Assembly: GCF_000773975.1 (NCBI RefSeq)
Contig: NZ_JRUQ01000051.1
Location: 98,438 to 162,437, forward strand
Source: Erwinia typographi
Lineage (GTDB): Bacteria > Pseudomonadota > Gammaproteobacteria > Enterobacterales > Enterobacteriaceae
Direction of reading: 5' to 3'
DNA: 64,000 nucleotides
The notes below the pieces were generated by a model. It ran no database searches. It was given only the letters and a program-made list of their open reading frames with translations, and was not told the origin of the DNA. Position numbers and translations under genes: made by a program. How positions within the stretch are numbered: the stretch's first letter is position 1; each line of letters opens with the position of its first letter. Positions 38,300 through 47,586 of this stretch are shown here, in pieces.

Positions 38300-39028
38300 A
38301 TGGAAAGTGCGGTAAATTTATGGCCTCTGGCTGGAATCGCGGCGATCATTATCGGTTTTTTACTCAGGTTTAACCCCGTGCTGGTGGTGGTGGTGTCCGG
38401 GCTGATCACCGGGCTGGCTGCTCATATGTCGCCTGGTGAGATCCTGGAAAAGCTGGGTGCGGGCTTCCTCAGCACCCGCAATTTGCCGGTGATCCTGCTG
38501 CTGCCGCTGGCGGTTATTGGCCTGCTGGAGCGTCACGGTCTGAAAGAGCGCTCGCAGGCATGGATTGCACAGATTAAAAGCGCCACCGCTGGCCGCCTGC
38601 TGATCGTTTATCTCTTTGTGCGCGAAGTGACGGCAGCGCTGGGATTGACCAGCCTTGGCGGACATCCGCAGATTGTGCGTCCGCTGCTGGCGCCCATGGC
38701 TGAAGGGGCAACGGAAAACCGCTATGGCGAATTGCCGCCTGAAGTCCGTCATCGCCTGCGCGCCATGGCGGCGGCAACCGATAACGTCGGTCTGTTTTTT
38801 GGCGAAGATATTTTTGTCGCCTTTGGCGCAATTATCTTTATGCACAACTTTATGCAGGAGTCCGCTGGCATCCAGACCGAGCCGCTGCATATCGCCGTCT
38901 GGGGCATCCCAACCGCGCTCTGCGCGTTTCTGATCCAGGCCGTGCGTCTGCGTCGGCTGGATAAAATCCTCGCCGCAGAGCTGACTGCGCTTAACAACGA
39001 TGCGTTAAAAGCGAAGGGAGGCCGCTAA
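38300..39028 (+). CDS. DUF969 family membrane protein
   Basis: A 242-residue protein with several hydrophobic segments (about 6-25, 28-45, 60-80, 95-115, 165-185 and 195-215) and the conserved motifs REVTAALGLTSLGGHPQIVRP and GEDIFVAFGAII. DUF969 proteins occur paired with DUF979 proteins and resemble carrier-type membrane proteins. No transport activity is established that I know of. The good ribosome site GGGAGGAATA precedes it. The stop overlaps the next start as TAATG. By context it may carry 5-oxoproline or pyroglutamyl compounds, which is inference. Confidence 0.85.
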   Translation: MESAVNLWPLAGIAAIIIGFLLRFNPVLVVVVSGLITGLAAHMSPGEILEKLGAGFLSTRNLPVILLLPLAVIGLLERHGLKERSQAWIAQIKSATAGRLLIVYLFVREVTAALGLTSLGGHPQIVRPLLAPMAEGATENRYGELPPEVRHRLRAMAAATDNVGLFFGEDIFVAFGAIIFMHNFMQESAGIQTEPLHIAVWGIPTALCAFLIQAVRLRRLDKILAAELTALNNDALKAKGGR

Positions 39029-40017
39029 TGTTTCAACAGCAATATCTGTTCTGGCTGGCTGGCGTGATCCTGCTGGTGGTCGCCGTGATGTCCTGGCGCG
39101 ATAAGGCTAACCCGCGCCGTATTACCACCGGATTGTTCTGGGCACTTTACGGCCTGGTATTCTTTGTCGGGGACTGGACCGTCGCGTTGGTGGGCGCACA
39201 CTCGTTGCATATGGTGACAGGCGCGATGGTGGTGGTGATGGCGCTGATTGCCGGTCTGGGCGGGGTGAAGCTGGGTTCTTATCACCAGCGTACCAGCGAG
39301 CAGAGAGAAGAGAGCGCGAAGCGCCTGGGCAACAGATTGTTCCTGCCTGCCTTAGCCATTCCAGTGGTGACGGTGATTGGCGTACTGCTCATTAATAATA
39401 TTCCTGGCCTGCAGCAAGGGCTGTTTGGCTCAGGCAATACCTCCACGCTGGTGACGCTGTTTTCGATGATGCTGGGCTGCATTGTTGGCTGGCTGATTGC
39501 GCTGAAGATGACCCATGAAGGCCCGGCGCAGTCGGTACAGGAAGCCCGCCGCCTGCTGGATGCGATTGGCTGGGCGTTTATTCTGCCGCAGATCCTCGCC
39601 ACGCTTGGCCTGCTGTTTACCAGCGCCGGGGTGGGCACCGCCATTTCCCATCTTACCGAAGCCTGGCTGGCCGTTGATAACCGCTTCATCGCCGTGGTGA
39701 CCTATACCCTTGGTATGGCGCTGCTGACCATGGTGATGGGCAATGCCTTTGCCGCTTTCCCCATAGTGACGGCGGGTATTGGCATCCCGATTCTGGTGTT
39801 GCAGCATCACGGCAATCCGGCGGTAATGGCGGCAATTGGCATGTTCTCCGGCTACTGCGGCACGCTGATGACGCCGATGGCGGCCAACTTCAATATCGTC
39901 CCCGCAAAGCTGCTGGAGCTGCCGGACCGCAATGCGGTGATCAAGGTTCAGGTGCCCACCGGCGTGCTATTGTTAATAGCGAACACTTTCCTGCTCTATT
40001 TTCTGATGTTCCTGTGA
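39028..40017 (+). CDS. DUF979 family membrane protein
   Basis: A 329-residue protein with about nine hydrophobic segments and the family motifs [17 protein letters not shown] and [19 protein letters not shown]. It is translationally coupled to the DUF969 gene (1-base overlap) and ends 7 bases before pcp. It probably forms one membrane complex with the DUF969 partner. The Gly-rich motif with MTPMAANFN recalls carrier-type re-entrant loops, but the substrate is unknown. Confidence 0.85.
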   Translation: MFQQQYLFWLAGVILLVVAVMSWRDKANPRRITTGLFWALYGLVFFVGDWTVALVGAHSLHMVTGAMVVVMALIAGLGGVKLGSYHQRTSEQREESAKRLGNRLFLPALAIPVVTVIGVLLINNIPGLQQGLFGSGNTSTLVTLFSMMLGCIVGWLIALKMTHEGPAQSVQEARRLLDAIGWAFILPQILATLGLLFTSAGVGTAISHLTEAWLAVDNRFIAVVTYTLGMALLTMVMGNAFAAFPIVTAGIGIPILVLQHHGNPAVMAAIGMFSGYCGTLMTPMAANFNIVPAKLLELPDRNAVIKVQVPTGVLLLIANTFLLYFLMFL

Positions 40018-40024
40018 GGCCGCG

Positions 40025-40669
40025 ATGAAAACCGTTTTGATTACCGCTTTCGAACCGTTCGACGGCGAGCTGGTGAACCCCTCGTGGGAGGCCGTCAGCC
40101 ATCTGCATGAGCGAATGATTTGCGGTGCAAAAGTGGTGGCGAAGCAGCTACCCTGCGTGTTCGGCGACTCATTGCAGGCGCTGTATGCCGCCATTGATGA
40201 ACTACAGCCTGCGCTGGTGATTGCCGTCGGCCAGGCTGGCGGCCGCCCCGATGTCACTATTGAGCGCGTAGGGATCAACGTGGACGACGCGCGCATCCCG
40301 GATAATCTCGGCAATCAGCCAATCGATAAGGCCATTGTCGAAGGTGGTCCGGTTGCTTATTTTTCCACGCTGCCGATTAAGGCGATAGTCGAAGGGATAC
40401 GCGAGGCTGGCATCCCGGCTTCCGTTTCCCAGACGGCGGGAACCTACGTCTGTAATCACGTAATGTATGGCCTGATGCACTATCTGGCAAAGCACAAAAA
40501 AATCCGCGGCGGCTTTATTCATATCCCGTATCTGCCTGAGCAGGCGGTAAAGCATCCGGGAGCGGCCAGTATGCCTGCGACGACGGTGATCCTGGCGCTG
40601 GAAATGGCGCTAAGTATTGCGCTGACCGTAGAACAGGATATCCGCTCTGAGGGCGGCGCCACCCACTAA
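40025..40669 (+). CDS. pcp: Pyrrolidone-carboxylate peptidase (pyroglutamyl peptidase I)
   Basis: Pcp is a cytoplasmic cysteine peptidase (C15) that removes N-terminal pyroglutamate from peptides. The 214 residues contain the triad E80 ([13 protein letters not shown]), C143 ([14 protein letters not shown]) and H166 (GFIHIPYLP). It is absent from E. coli K-12 at this locus. It follows DUF979 by 7 bases. Its product, 5-oxoproline, is the substrate of PxpABC encoded upstream, so the genes form one salvage unit. Confidence 0.95.
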   Translation: MKTVLITAFEPFDGELVNPSWEAVSHLHERMICGAKVVAKQLPCVFGDSLQALYAAIDELQPALVIAVGQAGGRPDVTIERVGINVDDARIPDNLGNQPIDKAIVEGGPVAYFSTLPIKAIVEGIREAGIPASVSQTAGTYVCNHVMYGLMHYLAKHKKIRGGFIHIPYLPEQAVKHPGAASMPATTVILALEMALSIALTVEQDIRSEGGATH

Positions 40670-40687
40670 TTCACCAGGAGCGACAAC

Positions 40688-41479
40688 ATGCCAGAGGGAC
40701 CTGAAATCCGCCGCGCGGCGGATAAGCTGGAAAAAGCCATCAAAGGGAAAACGCTGACTGAGGTCTGGTTTGCCTTTCCTCAGTTGAAAACCTATCAACC
40801 GGCGCTGATCGGCGAGCGCATAGAGGCGGTGGAAACGCGAGGGAAGGCGATGCTGACCCACTTTTCCAACGGCCTGACCCTTTACAGCCACAACCAGCTC
40901 TATGGCGTCTGGCGGGTGGTGAACACCGGCGCTGAGCCTGATTCCAGTCGGGTTCTTCGCGTTCGTCTGGCGGCGGCGGACAAAACTATCCTGCTTTACA
41001 GCGCCTCAGAGATTGAGCTGCTGGATAGCGATATGCTGGCGGCACACCCTTTTTTGCTGAGGGTTGGTCCGGACGTGCTGGATATGACGCTGACCGTGGA
41101 GAAGGTGACGGAAAGGCTGCTTTCACCCCGTTTCCGGCGGCGACAGCTTAGCGCGCTGCTGCTGGATCAGGCTTTTCTCGCTGGCCTGGGTAACTATTTG
41201 CGGGTGGAGATCCTCTGGCTGGCTGGGCTGGCTCCGCAGCATAAGGCGCAGGATCTTAATCATCATCAGTTGCAGAAGCTGGCCCGTGCGCTGCTGGACG
41301 TTCCGCGTCTCTCTTATCAGACGCGCGGCGTCAGTGCGGAGAACAAAAACCACGGCGCGGTGTTCAGCTTCAGGGTGTTTCATCGGGCAGGGGAGAAGTG
41401 TGAACGCTGTGGTGGGGTAATTGAAAGAACCTCGCTCTCCTCGCGGCCATTCTACTGGTGTCCGTGTTGCCAGCAATAA
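40688..41479 (+). CDS. nei: Endonuclease VIII (DNA glycosylase/AP lyase)
   Basis: Nei excises oxidised pyrimidines from DNA and cleaves the abasic site. The 263 residues begin [17 protein letters not shown], with the catalytic Pro2 and Glu3. They include the helix-two-turn-helix [17 protein letters not shown] and end in a zinc finger (CERCGG...CPCC). It follows pcp by 18 bases. In E. coli it follows pxpA directly, so the pcp module lies between pxpA and nei here. Confidence 0.96.
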   Translation: MPEGPEIRRAADKLEKAIKGKTLTEVWFAFPQLKTYQPALIGERIEAVETRGKAMLTHFSNGLTLYSHNQLYGVWRVVNTGAEPDSSRVLRVRLAAADKTILLYSASEIELLDSDMLAAHPFLLRVGPDVLDMTLTVEKVTERLLSPRFRRRQLSALLLDQAFLAGLGNYLRVEILWLAGLAPQHKAQDLNHHQLQKLARALLDVPRLSYQTRGVSAENKNHGAVFSFRVFHRAGEKCERCGGVIERTSLSSRPFYWCPCCQQ

Positions 41480-41501
41480 ACGGTACGTGAATTTTTTCTT
41501 T

Positions 41502-41747
41502 TCAAGGAGTTTGCGCATCTATCATTTTATTTACTTTATTAAGTATGCTATCAATTTTTATGATAAGTACTCTCTCCCAAACGATTAACACTCCAGTAAA
41601 AATGACCAACCAGTTTTTGTCGGGAAGATTTACGGCCCCAATCATAAACAGGAAAGATGCAATACTGGTTACGGCTATATTGAGAGAGGGTTTTGAAAAG
41701 AAGATGGATTTCCTTTCAAAATTTATTAATTTGTTTAACGTTTTCAT
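41502..41747 (-). CDS. Uncharacterised small membrane protein
   Basis: An 81-residue product (MKTLNKLINFERKS...) with two hydrophobic segments, about 24-41 and 46-65. I do not recognise the family. The frame opens at 41783, but the ATG at 41747 has the best ribosome site (AAGGA, 6 bases upstream). It is convergent with nei and downstream of gltA on the minus strand. The region is much richer in A/T than its neighbours, which suggests acquired DNA or an orphan gene. No toxin or phage signature was seen. Confidence 0.5.
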   Translation of the reverse strand: MKTLNKLINFERKSIFFSKPSLNIAVTSIASFLFMIGAVNLPDKNWLVIFTGVLIVWERVLIIKIDSILNKVNKMIDAQTP

Positions 41748-42096
41748 TTCCATTCCTTGTTTAAAAGAACCTTCATGGTTCAATCAAATAATTATCACTG
41801 TAATGTTGTTAAATAAATATACAACTGGGGAAAGATAAAACAATTAAAATAAAAACAACAAGTTAAATGTCTCATTCGTTGAATTTAAATAAAAATATTT
41901 TCATGGTCTTAAAGAGTCATTAAAACATGATTTAGATCAAAGTTCGCATTCATTTATCGCTTGCATGTCTGTCAGAAAAATAATGCCACTGTAGGTTCAA
42001 TCCAGTATGCGTTTACTTCATTATTACAATAACAGGCTGAATGTATAATGTCGGAAATAGATGGGGGGAGTAATTAAAAAAAAGCGATGGGGTTTG
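41748..42096. other. AT-rich intergenic stretch between the small membrane protein and gltA
   Basis: No gene can be supported here. On the minus strand a TTGTTG and a TTATCT 17 bases apart, in the stretch around 41835-41865, could serve as a promoter for the small membrane protein. The composition is strongly A/T-rich, unlike the flanking core genes. Confidence 0.4.
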
Positions 42097-42131
42097 AAAA
42101 AAAGAACCCCGCTAAAATAGTGGGGTTCTTT
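42097..42131 (-). terminator. gltA terminator
   Basis: On the minus strand AAGAACCCC-actattttagc-GGGGTTCTT followed by TTTTT, about 50 bases after the gltA stop. Confidence 0.88.
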
Positions 42132-42183
42132 ATGCGTTTCTCAGTCACGTTACTTTAACTGTTATAATTTACAGCTGAACGAT

Positions 42184-43464
42184 TTACTTGGTCGCAGACT
42201 TAAAGTCACGCTGGCCGTAGCCGGTATAAAGCTGGCGAGGACGGGCGATTTTGATGCCGTCGTCGTGCATCTCTTTCCAGTGGGCAATCCAGCCGACGGT
42301 ACGCGCCATGGCAAAGATGACGGTAAACATAGAGGAAGGGATGCCCATCGCTTTCAGAATGATGCCAGAGTAGAAGTCGACGTTTGGATAGAGTTTGCGC
42401 TCGATAAAGTACGGATCGTTAAGAGCAATATCTTCAAGCTGCATCGCCACTTCCAGCAGATCGTCCTTCATGCCCAGTTCGTTCAGCACTTCGTGACAGG
42501 TTTCACGCATTACGGTAGCGCGTGGGTCATGGTTTTTATATACGCGGTGACCAAAGCCCATCAGGCGGAAAGAGTCATTCTTATCTTTCGCGCGCTTAAC
42601 GAACTCAGGAATGTGGTCGACGGTGCTGATCTCTTCCAGCATACGCAGGGTGGCTTCGTTGGCGCCACCGTGAGCCGGTCCCCACAGGGAAGCAATCCCT
42701 GCCGCGATACAGGCAAACGGGTTAGCGCCGGAAGAGCCAGCGGTACGCACGGTAGAGGTGGAGGCATTCTGCTCGTGGTCCGCGTGCAGAATCAAAATAC
42801 GATCCATCGCGCGTTCCAGAATCGGGTTCACCACGTACTCTTCACACGGCGTGGAGAACATCATGTGCAGGAAATTGCCAGCGTAGGAGAGATCGTTACG
42901 TGGATAAACAAACGGCTGGCCAATTGAGTACTTGTAGCACATTGCGGCGACGGTAGGCATTTTGGACAGCAGACGGAATGCAGCGATTTCACGATGACGC
43001 TCAACGTTTACGTCCATTGCGTCATGGTAGAATGCTGCCAGCGCGCCGGTTACGCCGCACATCACCGCCATCGGGTGGGAGTCACGGCGGAAACCACGGA
43101 ACAGATGGTGGATCTGCTCATGGATCATGGTGTGGCGGGTTACGATGGTTTTGAACTCTTCAAACTGCTCTTTGGTCGGCGCTTCGCCGTTCAGCAGGAT
43201 GTAGCACACTTCAAGATAGTTGGAGTGCACGGCAAGTTGATCGATAGGAAAACCACGGTGAAGCAGGATACCTTCATCACCGTCGATATAGGTGATTTTG
43301 GACTCACAGGACGCAGTAGAAGTGAAGCCGGGGTCAAAGGTAAAATACCCTTTAGAGCCGAGAGTGCGGACATCAATTTCATCCTGGCCTAACGTGCCTT
43401 CCAGCACGTCAAGTTCAATAGGAGCTTCGCCTGGTAGGGTTAGCGTTGCTTTTTTATCAGCCAT
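42184..43464 (-). CDS. gltA: Citrate synthase
   Basis: GltA condenses oxaloacetate and acetyl-CoA in the first step of the TCA cycle. The 426 residues (E. coli 427) are of the NADH-inhibited hexameric type II. The active-site segments [32 protein letters not shown] and [16 protein letters not shown], with the two histidines and the aspartate, are conserved. It is divergent from sdhCDAB across a 636-base regulatory region, as in E. coli. Confidence 0.97.
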   Translation of the reverse strand: MADKKATLTLPGEAPIELDVLEGTLGQDEIDVRTLGSKGYFTFDPGFTSTASCESKITYIDGDEGILLHRGFPIDQLAVHSNYLEVCYILLNGEAPTKEQFEEFKTIVTRHTMIHEQIHHLFRGFRRDSHPMAVMCGVTGALAAFYHDAMDVNVERHREIAAFRLLSKMPTVAAMCYKYSIGQPFVYPRNDLSYAGNFLHMMFSTPCEEYVVNPILERAMDRILILHADHEQNASTSTVRTAGSSGANPFACIAAGIASLWGPAHGGANEATLRMLEEISTVDHIPEFVKRAKDKNDSFRLMGFGHRVYKNHDPRATVMRETCHEVLNELGMKDDLLEVAMQLEDIALNDPYFIERKLYPNVDFYSGIILKAMGIPSSMFTVIFAMARTVGWIAHWKEMHDDGIKIARPRQLYTGYGQRDFKSATK

Positions 43465-43846
43465 TTACTGTCTCCTTTGCGCCTTATCTATAGATCTTCG
43501 ACACCAGAAAAGCTCATTGTGTCCGCGCCTGCTGTGGAAAAGCAGATTATCGACTCTGTGGCATCTTTTATCGTGCAGGGTACAGAGTGGCGAGGCGTGC
43601 GCAGGCCGGGTGGGCACAACAATACTGCGTTTCGCGGTTGTTAAAGATCCGGTCTGGTCGTAATTAGTTGGTAACCGTTACCTGATACTTTGTGTGTTTA
43701 TATCATCAATGTTACATAACTTGTGCTTAGGGGAAAGTGTATCCCCATAACTTTTGTGCATCATAGAACTTTTAATGGTCCGTTTGTAACAGGAATGTTG
43801 AAGTTATGTCAAATCAGTTAATTAAATTTGTATAAATTATGAAAAA

Positions 43847-43862
43847 TGTGAGTGCGATCACT
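43847..43862. promoter_or_regulatory. CRP site upstream of sdhC
   Basis: TGTGA-GTGCGA-TCACT matches the CRP consensus at 9 of 10 arm positions. It is centred about 80 bases before the predicted sdhC start, close to the position of the CRP site in E. coli sdh. Confidence 0.7.
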
Positions 43863-43899
43863 GTTCCACCTAAATATCACCAAGAAGTTTGTAGGGGAA

Positions 43900-43928
43900 T
43901 TGTAATGAGTTTGTGAACCCCCTATACT
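43900..43928 (+). promoter_or_regulatory. sdhC promoter
   Basis: TTGTAA (43900-43905) and TATACT (43923-43928) are 17 bases apart and point at sdhC, giving a leader of about 165 nt. The whole gltA-sdhC gap (43465-44100) has no gene. Its A/T-rich middle (43660-43900) probably also holds the gltA promoters and ArcA sites, which I could not place exactly. Confidence 0.7.
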
Positions 43929-44100
43929 GCGGCCAGGTCTCCGGTACACCCTGCAGTAGGAGCCACCCAGCGTTTCATACGCGTCGTTTTGACACTGGAC
44001 GTTGTAGTTTTAGTGCCTGGCGCAGTGCTTGTATTGACGCTGTCTGACCCGCCCTCAGGACCGGAGGAAGCAAAATAAGAAAGGCTGTGTGGGCTAAACC

Positions 44101-44478
44101 GTGAAAAAACAAAGACCTGTCAACTTGGATCTCTCCACGATCCGGTTTCCCGTTACTGCAATTGCGTCTATTCTCCACCGCGTATCCGGCGTCATCACGT
44201 TTGTGGCCGTTGGCATACTGCTCTGGTTACTGGGCCTGTCACTCTCTTCACCCGAAGGCTTCCTGCAGGCTTCCGCCGTTATGGACAGTTTTTTTGTCAA
44301 ATTCATCGTTTGGGGCATCCTGACCGCACTGGCGTATCACATCGTCGGTGGGATTCGTCACATGCTGATGGACTTCGGCTATCTGGGTGAAACGCTGCAA
44401 ATCGGGACGCGTTCTGCGCAAATTTCTTTTGGTATCACCGTCGTGCTTTCAATTCTGGCTGGAGTCCTCGTATGGTAA
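44101..44478 (+). CDS. sdhC: Succinate dehydrogenase cytochrome b556 subunit
   Basis: A 125-residue membrane anchor of complex II with three transmembrane segments. The conserved SILHRVSGV segment lies near the quinone site, and the haem-ligand region is [16 protein letters not shown]. It starts with GTG at 44101 (reads [17 protein letters not shown]). An in-frame TAA just upstream excludes the 4-residue extension seen in E. coli. It overlaps sdhD by 7 bases. Confidence 0.96.
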   Translation: MKKQRPVNLDLSTIRFPVTAIASILHRVSGVITFVAVGILLWLLGLSLSSPEGFLQASAVMDSFFVKFIVWGILTALAYHIVGGIRHMLMDFGYLGETLQIGTRSAQISFGITVVLSILAGVLVW

Positions 44479-44819
44479 GCAATGCTTCTGCACTGGGGCG
44501 CAATGGCGTTCATGACTGGTTGCTGCTGCGTGCCGCAGCGATGATCATGACCCTTTATGTGCTTTATATCCTCGGTTTCGTAGTGATGTCAGGGACGCTG
44601 ACGTACGACATCTGGCGTGGCTTCTTCGCCTCCAACTTTACGAAAGTCTTCACCCTTCTGACGCTGTTCTCCATTCTGGTGCACGGCTGGATTGGGATGT
44701 GGCAGGTACTGACGGATTACATCAAACCGGTCGCTGTGCGTTTGATGTTGCAACTGGTCGTGGTGGTTGCGCTGGCGGTTTATGCCATTTATGGAACTGT
44801 TGTTGTGTGGGGTGCGTAA
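44472..44819 (+). CDS. sdhD: Succinate dehydrogenase membrane anchor subunit
   Basis: A 115-residue, three-segment membrane subunit with the quinone/haem region [21 protein letters not shown]. It anchors SdhAB with SdhC and carries part of the ubiquinone site. It overlaps both sdhC and sdhA (TAATG at the sdhA start). Confidence 0.96.
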   Translation: MVSNASALGRNGVHDWLLLRAAAMIMTLYVLYILGFVVMSGTLTYDIWRGFFASNFTKVFTLLTLFSILVHGWIGMWQVLTDYIKPVAVRLMLQLVVVVALAVYAIYGTVVVWGA

Positions 44820-46585
44820 TGAGTTTGCCAGTCAGAGAGTTTGACGCCGTGGTTATCGGCGCTGGTGGTGCAGGCATGCGTGCCGCGCTGCAAATTTCCC
44901 AATCGGGCCAGTCCTGCGCCCTGTTGTCCAAAGTTTTCCCAACCCGTTCCCATACCGTGTCTGCGCAGGGCGGCATCACCGTTGCGCTGGGTAATTCCCA
45001 TGAGGATAACTGGGAATGGCATATGTACGACACGGTGAAAGGCTCCGATTACATCGGTGACCAGGACGCCATTGAATATATGTGTAAAACCGGCCCGGAA
45101 GCGATTCTGGAGCTGGAACATATGGGCCTGCCTTTCTCCCGTCTGGATGATGGCCGCATTTATCAGCGTCCGTTTGGCGGTCAGTCAAAAAACTTCGGCG
45201 GCGAGCAGGCGGCACGTACCGCTGCTGCGGCTGACCGTACCGGTCATGCGTTACTGCATACTCTCTATCAGCAGAACCTGAAGAACAAAACCACCATCTT
45301 CTCGGAGTGGTACGCGCTGGACCTGGTGAAAAATGCCGATGGCGCTATCGTTGGCTGCACCGCGCTGAATATTGAAGACGGCGAAGTGGTTTACTTCAAA
45401 GCTCGCGCTACGGTGCTGGCTACCGGCGGCGCAGGCCGTATTTATCAGTCCACCACCAATGCGCATATCAATACTGGCGACGGCGTTGGTATGGCGCTGC
45501 GTGCCGGCGTGCCGGTACAGGATATGGAAATGTGGCAGTTCCACCCAACCGGGATTGCCGGAGCGGGGGTGCTGGTCACCGAGGGCTGTCGTGGTGAAGG
45601 CGGATACCTGCTGAACAAACACGGTGAGCGCTTTATGGAGCGCTATGCGCCAAACGCCAAGGACCTTGCCGGGCGTGACGTGGTAGCCCGTTCGATGATG
45701 ATCGAAATCCGTGAAGGCCGTGGTTGTGATGGTCCATGGGGCCCGCACATTAAGCTTAAGTTGGATCACCTGGGGCATGAAGTGCTGGAAGCGCGCCTGC
45801 CGGGTATCCTTGAACTGTCGCGTACCTTCGCGCACATCGATCCGGTTAAAGAGCCAATCCCGGTGATCCCAACCTGCCACTATATGATGGGCGGCATCCC
45901 GACCCGGGTGACCGGTCAGGCGCTGACGGTGAATGAGCAGGGTGAGGATGTGCTGGTCGCGGGTCTGTTCGCCGTAGGCGAGATTGCCTGCGTGTCGGTG
46001 CACGGTTCCAACCGCCTTGGCGGCAATTCGCTGCTGGACCTGGTGGTGTTTGGCCGTGCGGCAGGTCTGCATTTGCAGGAATCGATCAGGGAGCAGGGCG
46101 AGCTGAAGGATGCGACAGAGGAAGAGATCGAAGCTTCGCTGGCCCGCCTGAACCGCTGGAACAACAACACCAGCGGCGAAGATCCTGCCGAACTGCGTAA
46201 AGCGCTGCAAACGTGTATGCAGAATAACTTCTCGGTCTTCCGTGAAGGCGATGCGATGGCGAAAGGTCTGGAAGAGCTGAAGGTACTGCGCGAGCGCCTG
46301 AAAGGGGCCCGGCTGGACGATCGCTCAAGCGACTTCAATACCCAGCGCATTGAGTGCCTGGAGCTGGATAACCTGATGGAAACGGCCTACGCCACGGCCG
46401 TCGCCGCGAACTACCGCACGGAAAGCCGTGGGGCGCACAGCCGCTTCGATTACCCGGAACGTGACGATGCAAACTGGTTATGTCACAGCGTGTATCTGCC
46501 GCAAAGCGAAAGCATGACCCGCCGCGAGGTGAACATGCAGCCGAAACTGCGCGCGGCCTTCCCGCCGAAAGCACGTACTTACTAG
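44819..46585 (+). CDS. sdhA: Succinate dehydrogenase flavoprotein subunit
   Basis: The 588 residues equal E. coli SdhA. The FAD dinucleotide fold is [14 protein letters not shown] (about 10-23), and the covalent FAD histidine is H45 in [10 protein letters not shown]. The substrate region [21 protein letters not shown] and the catalytic Arg segment are conserved. The open frame extends back to 44699 inside sdhD. The start is fixed at 44819 ([14 protein letters not shown]), overlapping the sdhD stop. Confidence 0.97.
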   Translation: MSLPVREFDAVVIGAGGAGMRAALQISQSGQSCALLSKVFPTRSHTVSAQGGITVALGNSHEDNWEWHMYDTVKGSDYIGDQDAIEYMCKTGPEAILELEHMGLPFSRLDDGRIYQRPFGGQSKNFGGEQAARTAAAADRTGHALLHTLYQQNLKNKTTIFSEWYALDLVKNADGAIVGCTALNIEDGEVVYFKARATVLATGGAGRIYQSTTNAHINTGDGVGMALRAGVPVQDMEMWQFHPTGIAGAGVLVTEGCRGEGGYLLNKHGERFMERYAPNAKDLAGRDVVARSMMIEIREGRGCDGPWGPHIKLKLDHLGHEVLEARLPGILELSRTFAHIDPVKEPIPVIPTCHYMMGGIPTRVTGQALTVNEQGEDVLVAGLFAVGEIACVSVHGSNRLGGNSLLDLVVFGRAAGLHLQESIREQGELKDATEEEIEASLARLNRWNNNTSGEDPAELRKALQTCMQNNFSVFREGDAMAKGLEELKVLRERLKGARLDDRSSDFNTQRIECLELDNLMETAYATAVAANYRTESRGAHSRFDYPERDDANWLCHSVYLPQSESMTRREVNMQPKLRAAFPPKARTY

Positions 46586-46601
46586 TTTGCGGAGATAAGC
46601 G

Positions 46602-47318
46602 ATGAGACTCGAATTTTCTATTTATCGTTACAACCCGGATGTTGACGATGCTCCGCGTATGCAGGAGTACAGCCTGGAATCCGAAGATGGGCGCGATATG
46701 ATGCTGCTGGATGCGCTAATCCGCCTGAAAGAAAAGGACCCGACGCTGGCATTTCGTCGCTCCTGCCGCGAGGGCGTTTGCGGCTCTGATGGCATCAACA
46801 TGAACGGTAAAAACGGCCTGGCGTGTATCACGCCGGTGTCCGCTTTAGGCGGCGGCAGCAAAAAAATTGTTATCCGTCCGCTGCCCGGTTTGCCGGTGAT
46901 CCGCGATTTGGTGGTAGACATGGGGCAATTCTACACTCAGTATGAGAAGATTAAGCCTTACCTGTTGAATAATGGAGAAAATCCGCCCGCTCGCGAGCAC
47001 CTTCAGCAGCCAGAACAGCGTGAAAAACTGGACGGCCTGTATGAATGTATTCTCTGCGCGTGTTGTTCAACCTCCTGTCCATCATTCTGGTGGAACCCGG
47101 ACAAATTTATTGGTCCGGCTGGGTTGCTGGCGGCTTATCGCTTCCTGATTGACGATCGCGACACTGAAACCGAGGCGCGCCTGGACAATCTGAACGATGC
47201 TTTCAGCGTATTCCGCTGTCATAGCATTATGAACTGTGTGAGCGTGTGCCCTAAAGGATTAAACCCTACGCGCGCCATCGGCCATATCAAGTCGATGCTG
47301 CTGCAAAGAGGCGCATAG
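46602..47318 (+). CDS. sdhB: Succinate dehydrogenase iron-sulfur subunit
   Basis: The 238-residue subunit passes electrons from FAD to quinone. The [2Fe-2S] cysteines are in SCREGVCGSDGINMNG and GLAC. The [4Fe-4S]/[3Fe-4S] ligands are in CILCACCSTSCPS and CHSIMNCVSVCPKGLNP. It is the last sdh gene, 16 bases after sdhA. Confidence 0.97.
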   Translation: MRLEFSIYRYNPDVDDAPRMQEYSLESEDGRDMMLLDALIRLKEKDPTLAFRRSCREGVCGSDGINMNGKNGLACITPVSALGGGSKKIVIRPLPGLPVIRDLVVDMGQFYTQYEKIKPYLLNNGENPPAREHLQQPEQREKLDGLYECILCACCSTSCPSFWWNPDKFIGPAGLLAAYRFLIDDRDTETEARLDNLNDAFSVFRCHSIMNCVSVCPKGLNPTRAIGHIKSMLLQRGA

Positions 47319-47329
47319 GCGTACTTCTT

Positions 47330-47358
47330 CCGGGAACCGTCAGGTTCCCGGTTGTTTT
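47330..47358 (+). terminator. Hairpin between sdhB and sucA (possible partial terminator)
   Basis: CCGGGAACC-gtca-GGTTCCCGG followed by TTGTTTT, 12 bases after the sdhB stop. The 9-bp stem and T-rich tail look like a terminator. In E. coli much of the sdh transcript reads through into suc, so partial termination or mRNA processing is likely. The remaining 230 bases before sucA carry no gene. Confidence 0.6.
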
Positions 47359-47586
47359 ACCAGGAAACCCTGCCAAGCTTATCTTCGGGTTAGCTTTGCA
47401 AGGTTCCCTTACGGGCCCGGGCGCCAGCAGTCGCGCACAGCGCTCGTATCGATGAACTTTCAGGCTGCGTCCCGCGTTGTTTGCGGAACACAGCCGAGGG
47501 CAAGCCGCCCAGGCGGCGCAGGATCTGTAAAGGTCCTGGTAAATAATCACGGCGAAAAAAAAGCACAAAATGCTTAAGGGCTCACA

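Noticed and set aside
45251..46210. A 319-codon minus-strand frame opposite sdhA
   Set aside because: It is fully antisense to sdhA and has low-information composition.
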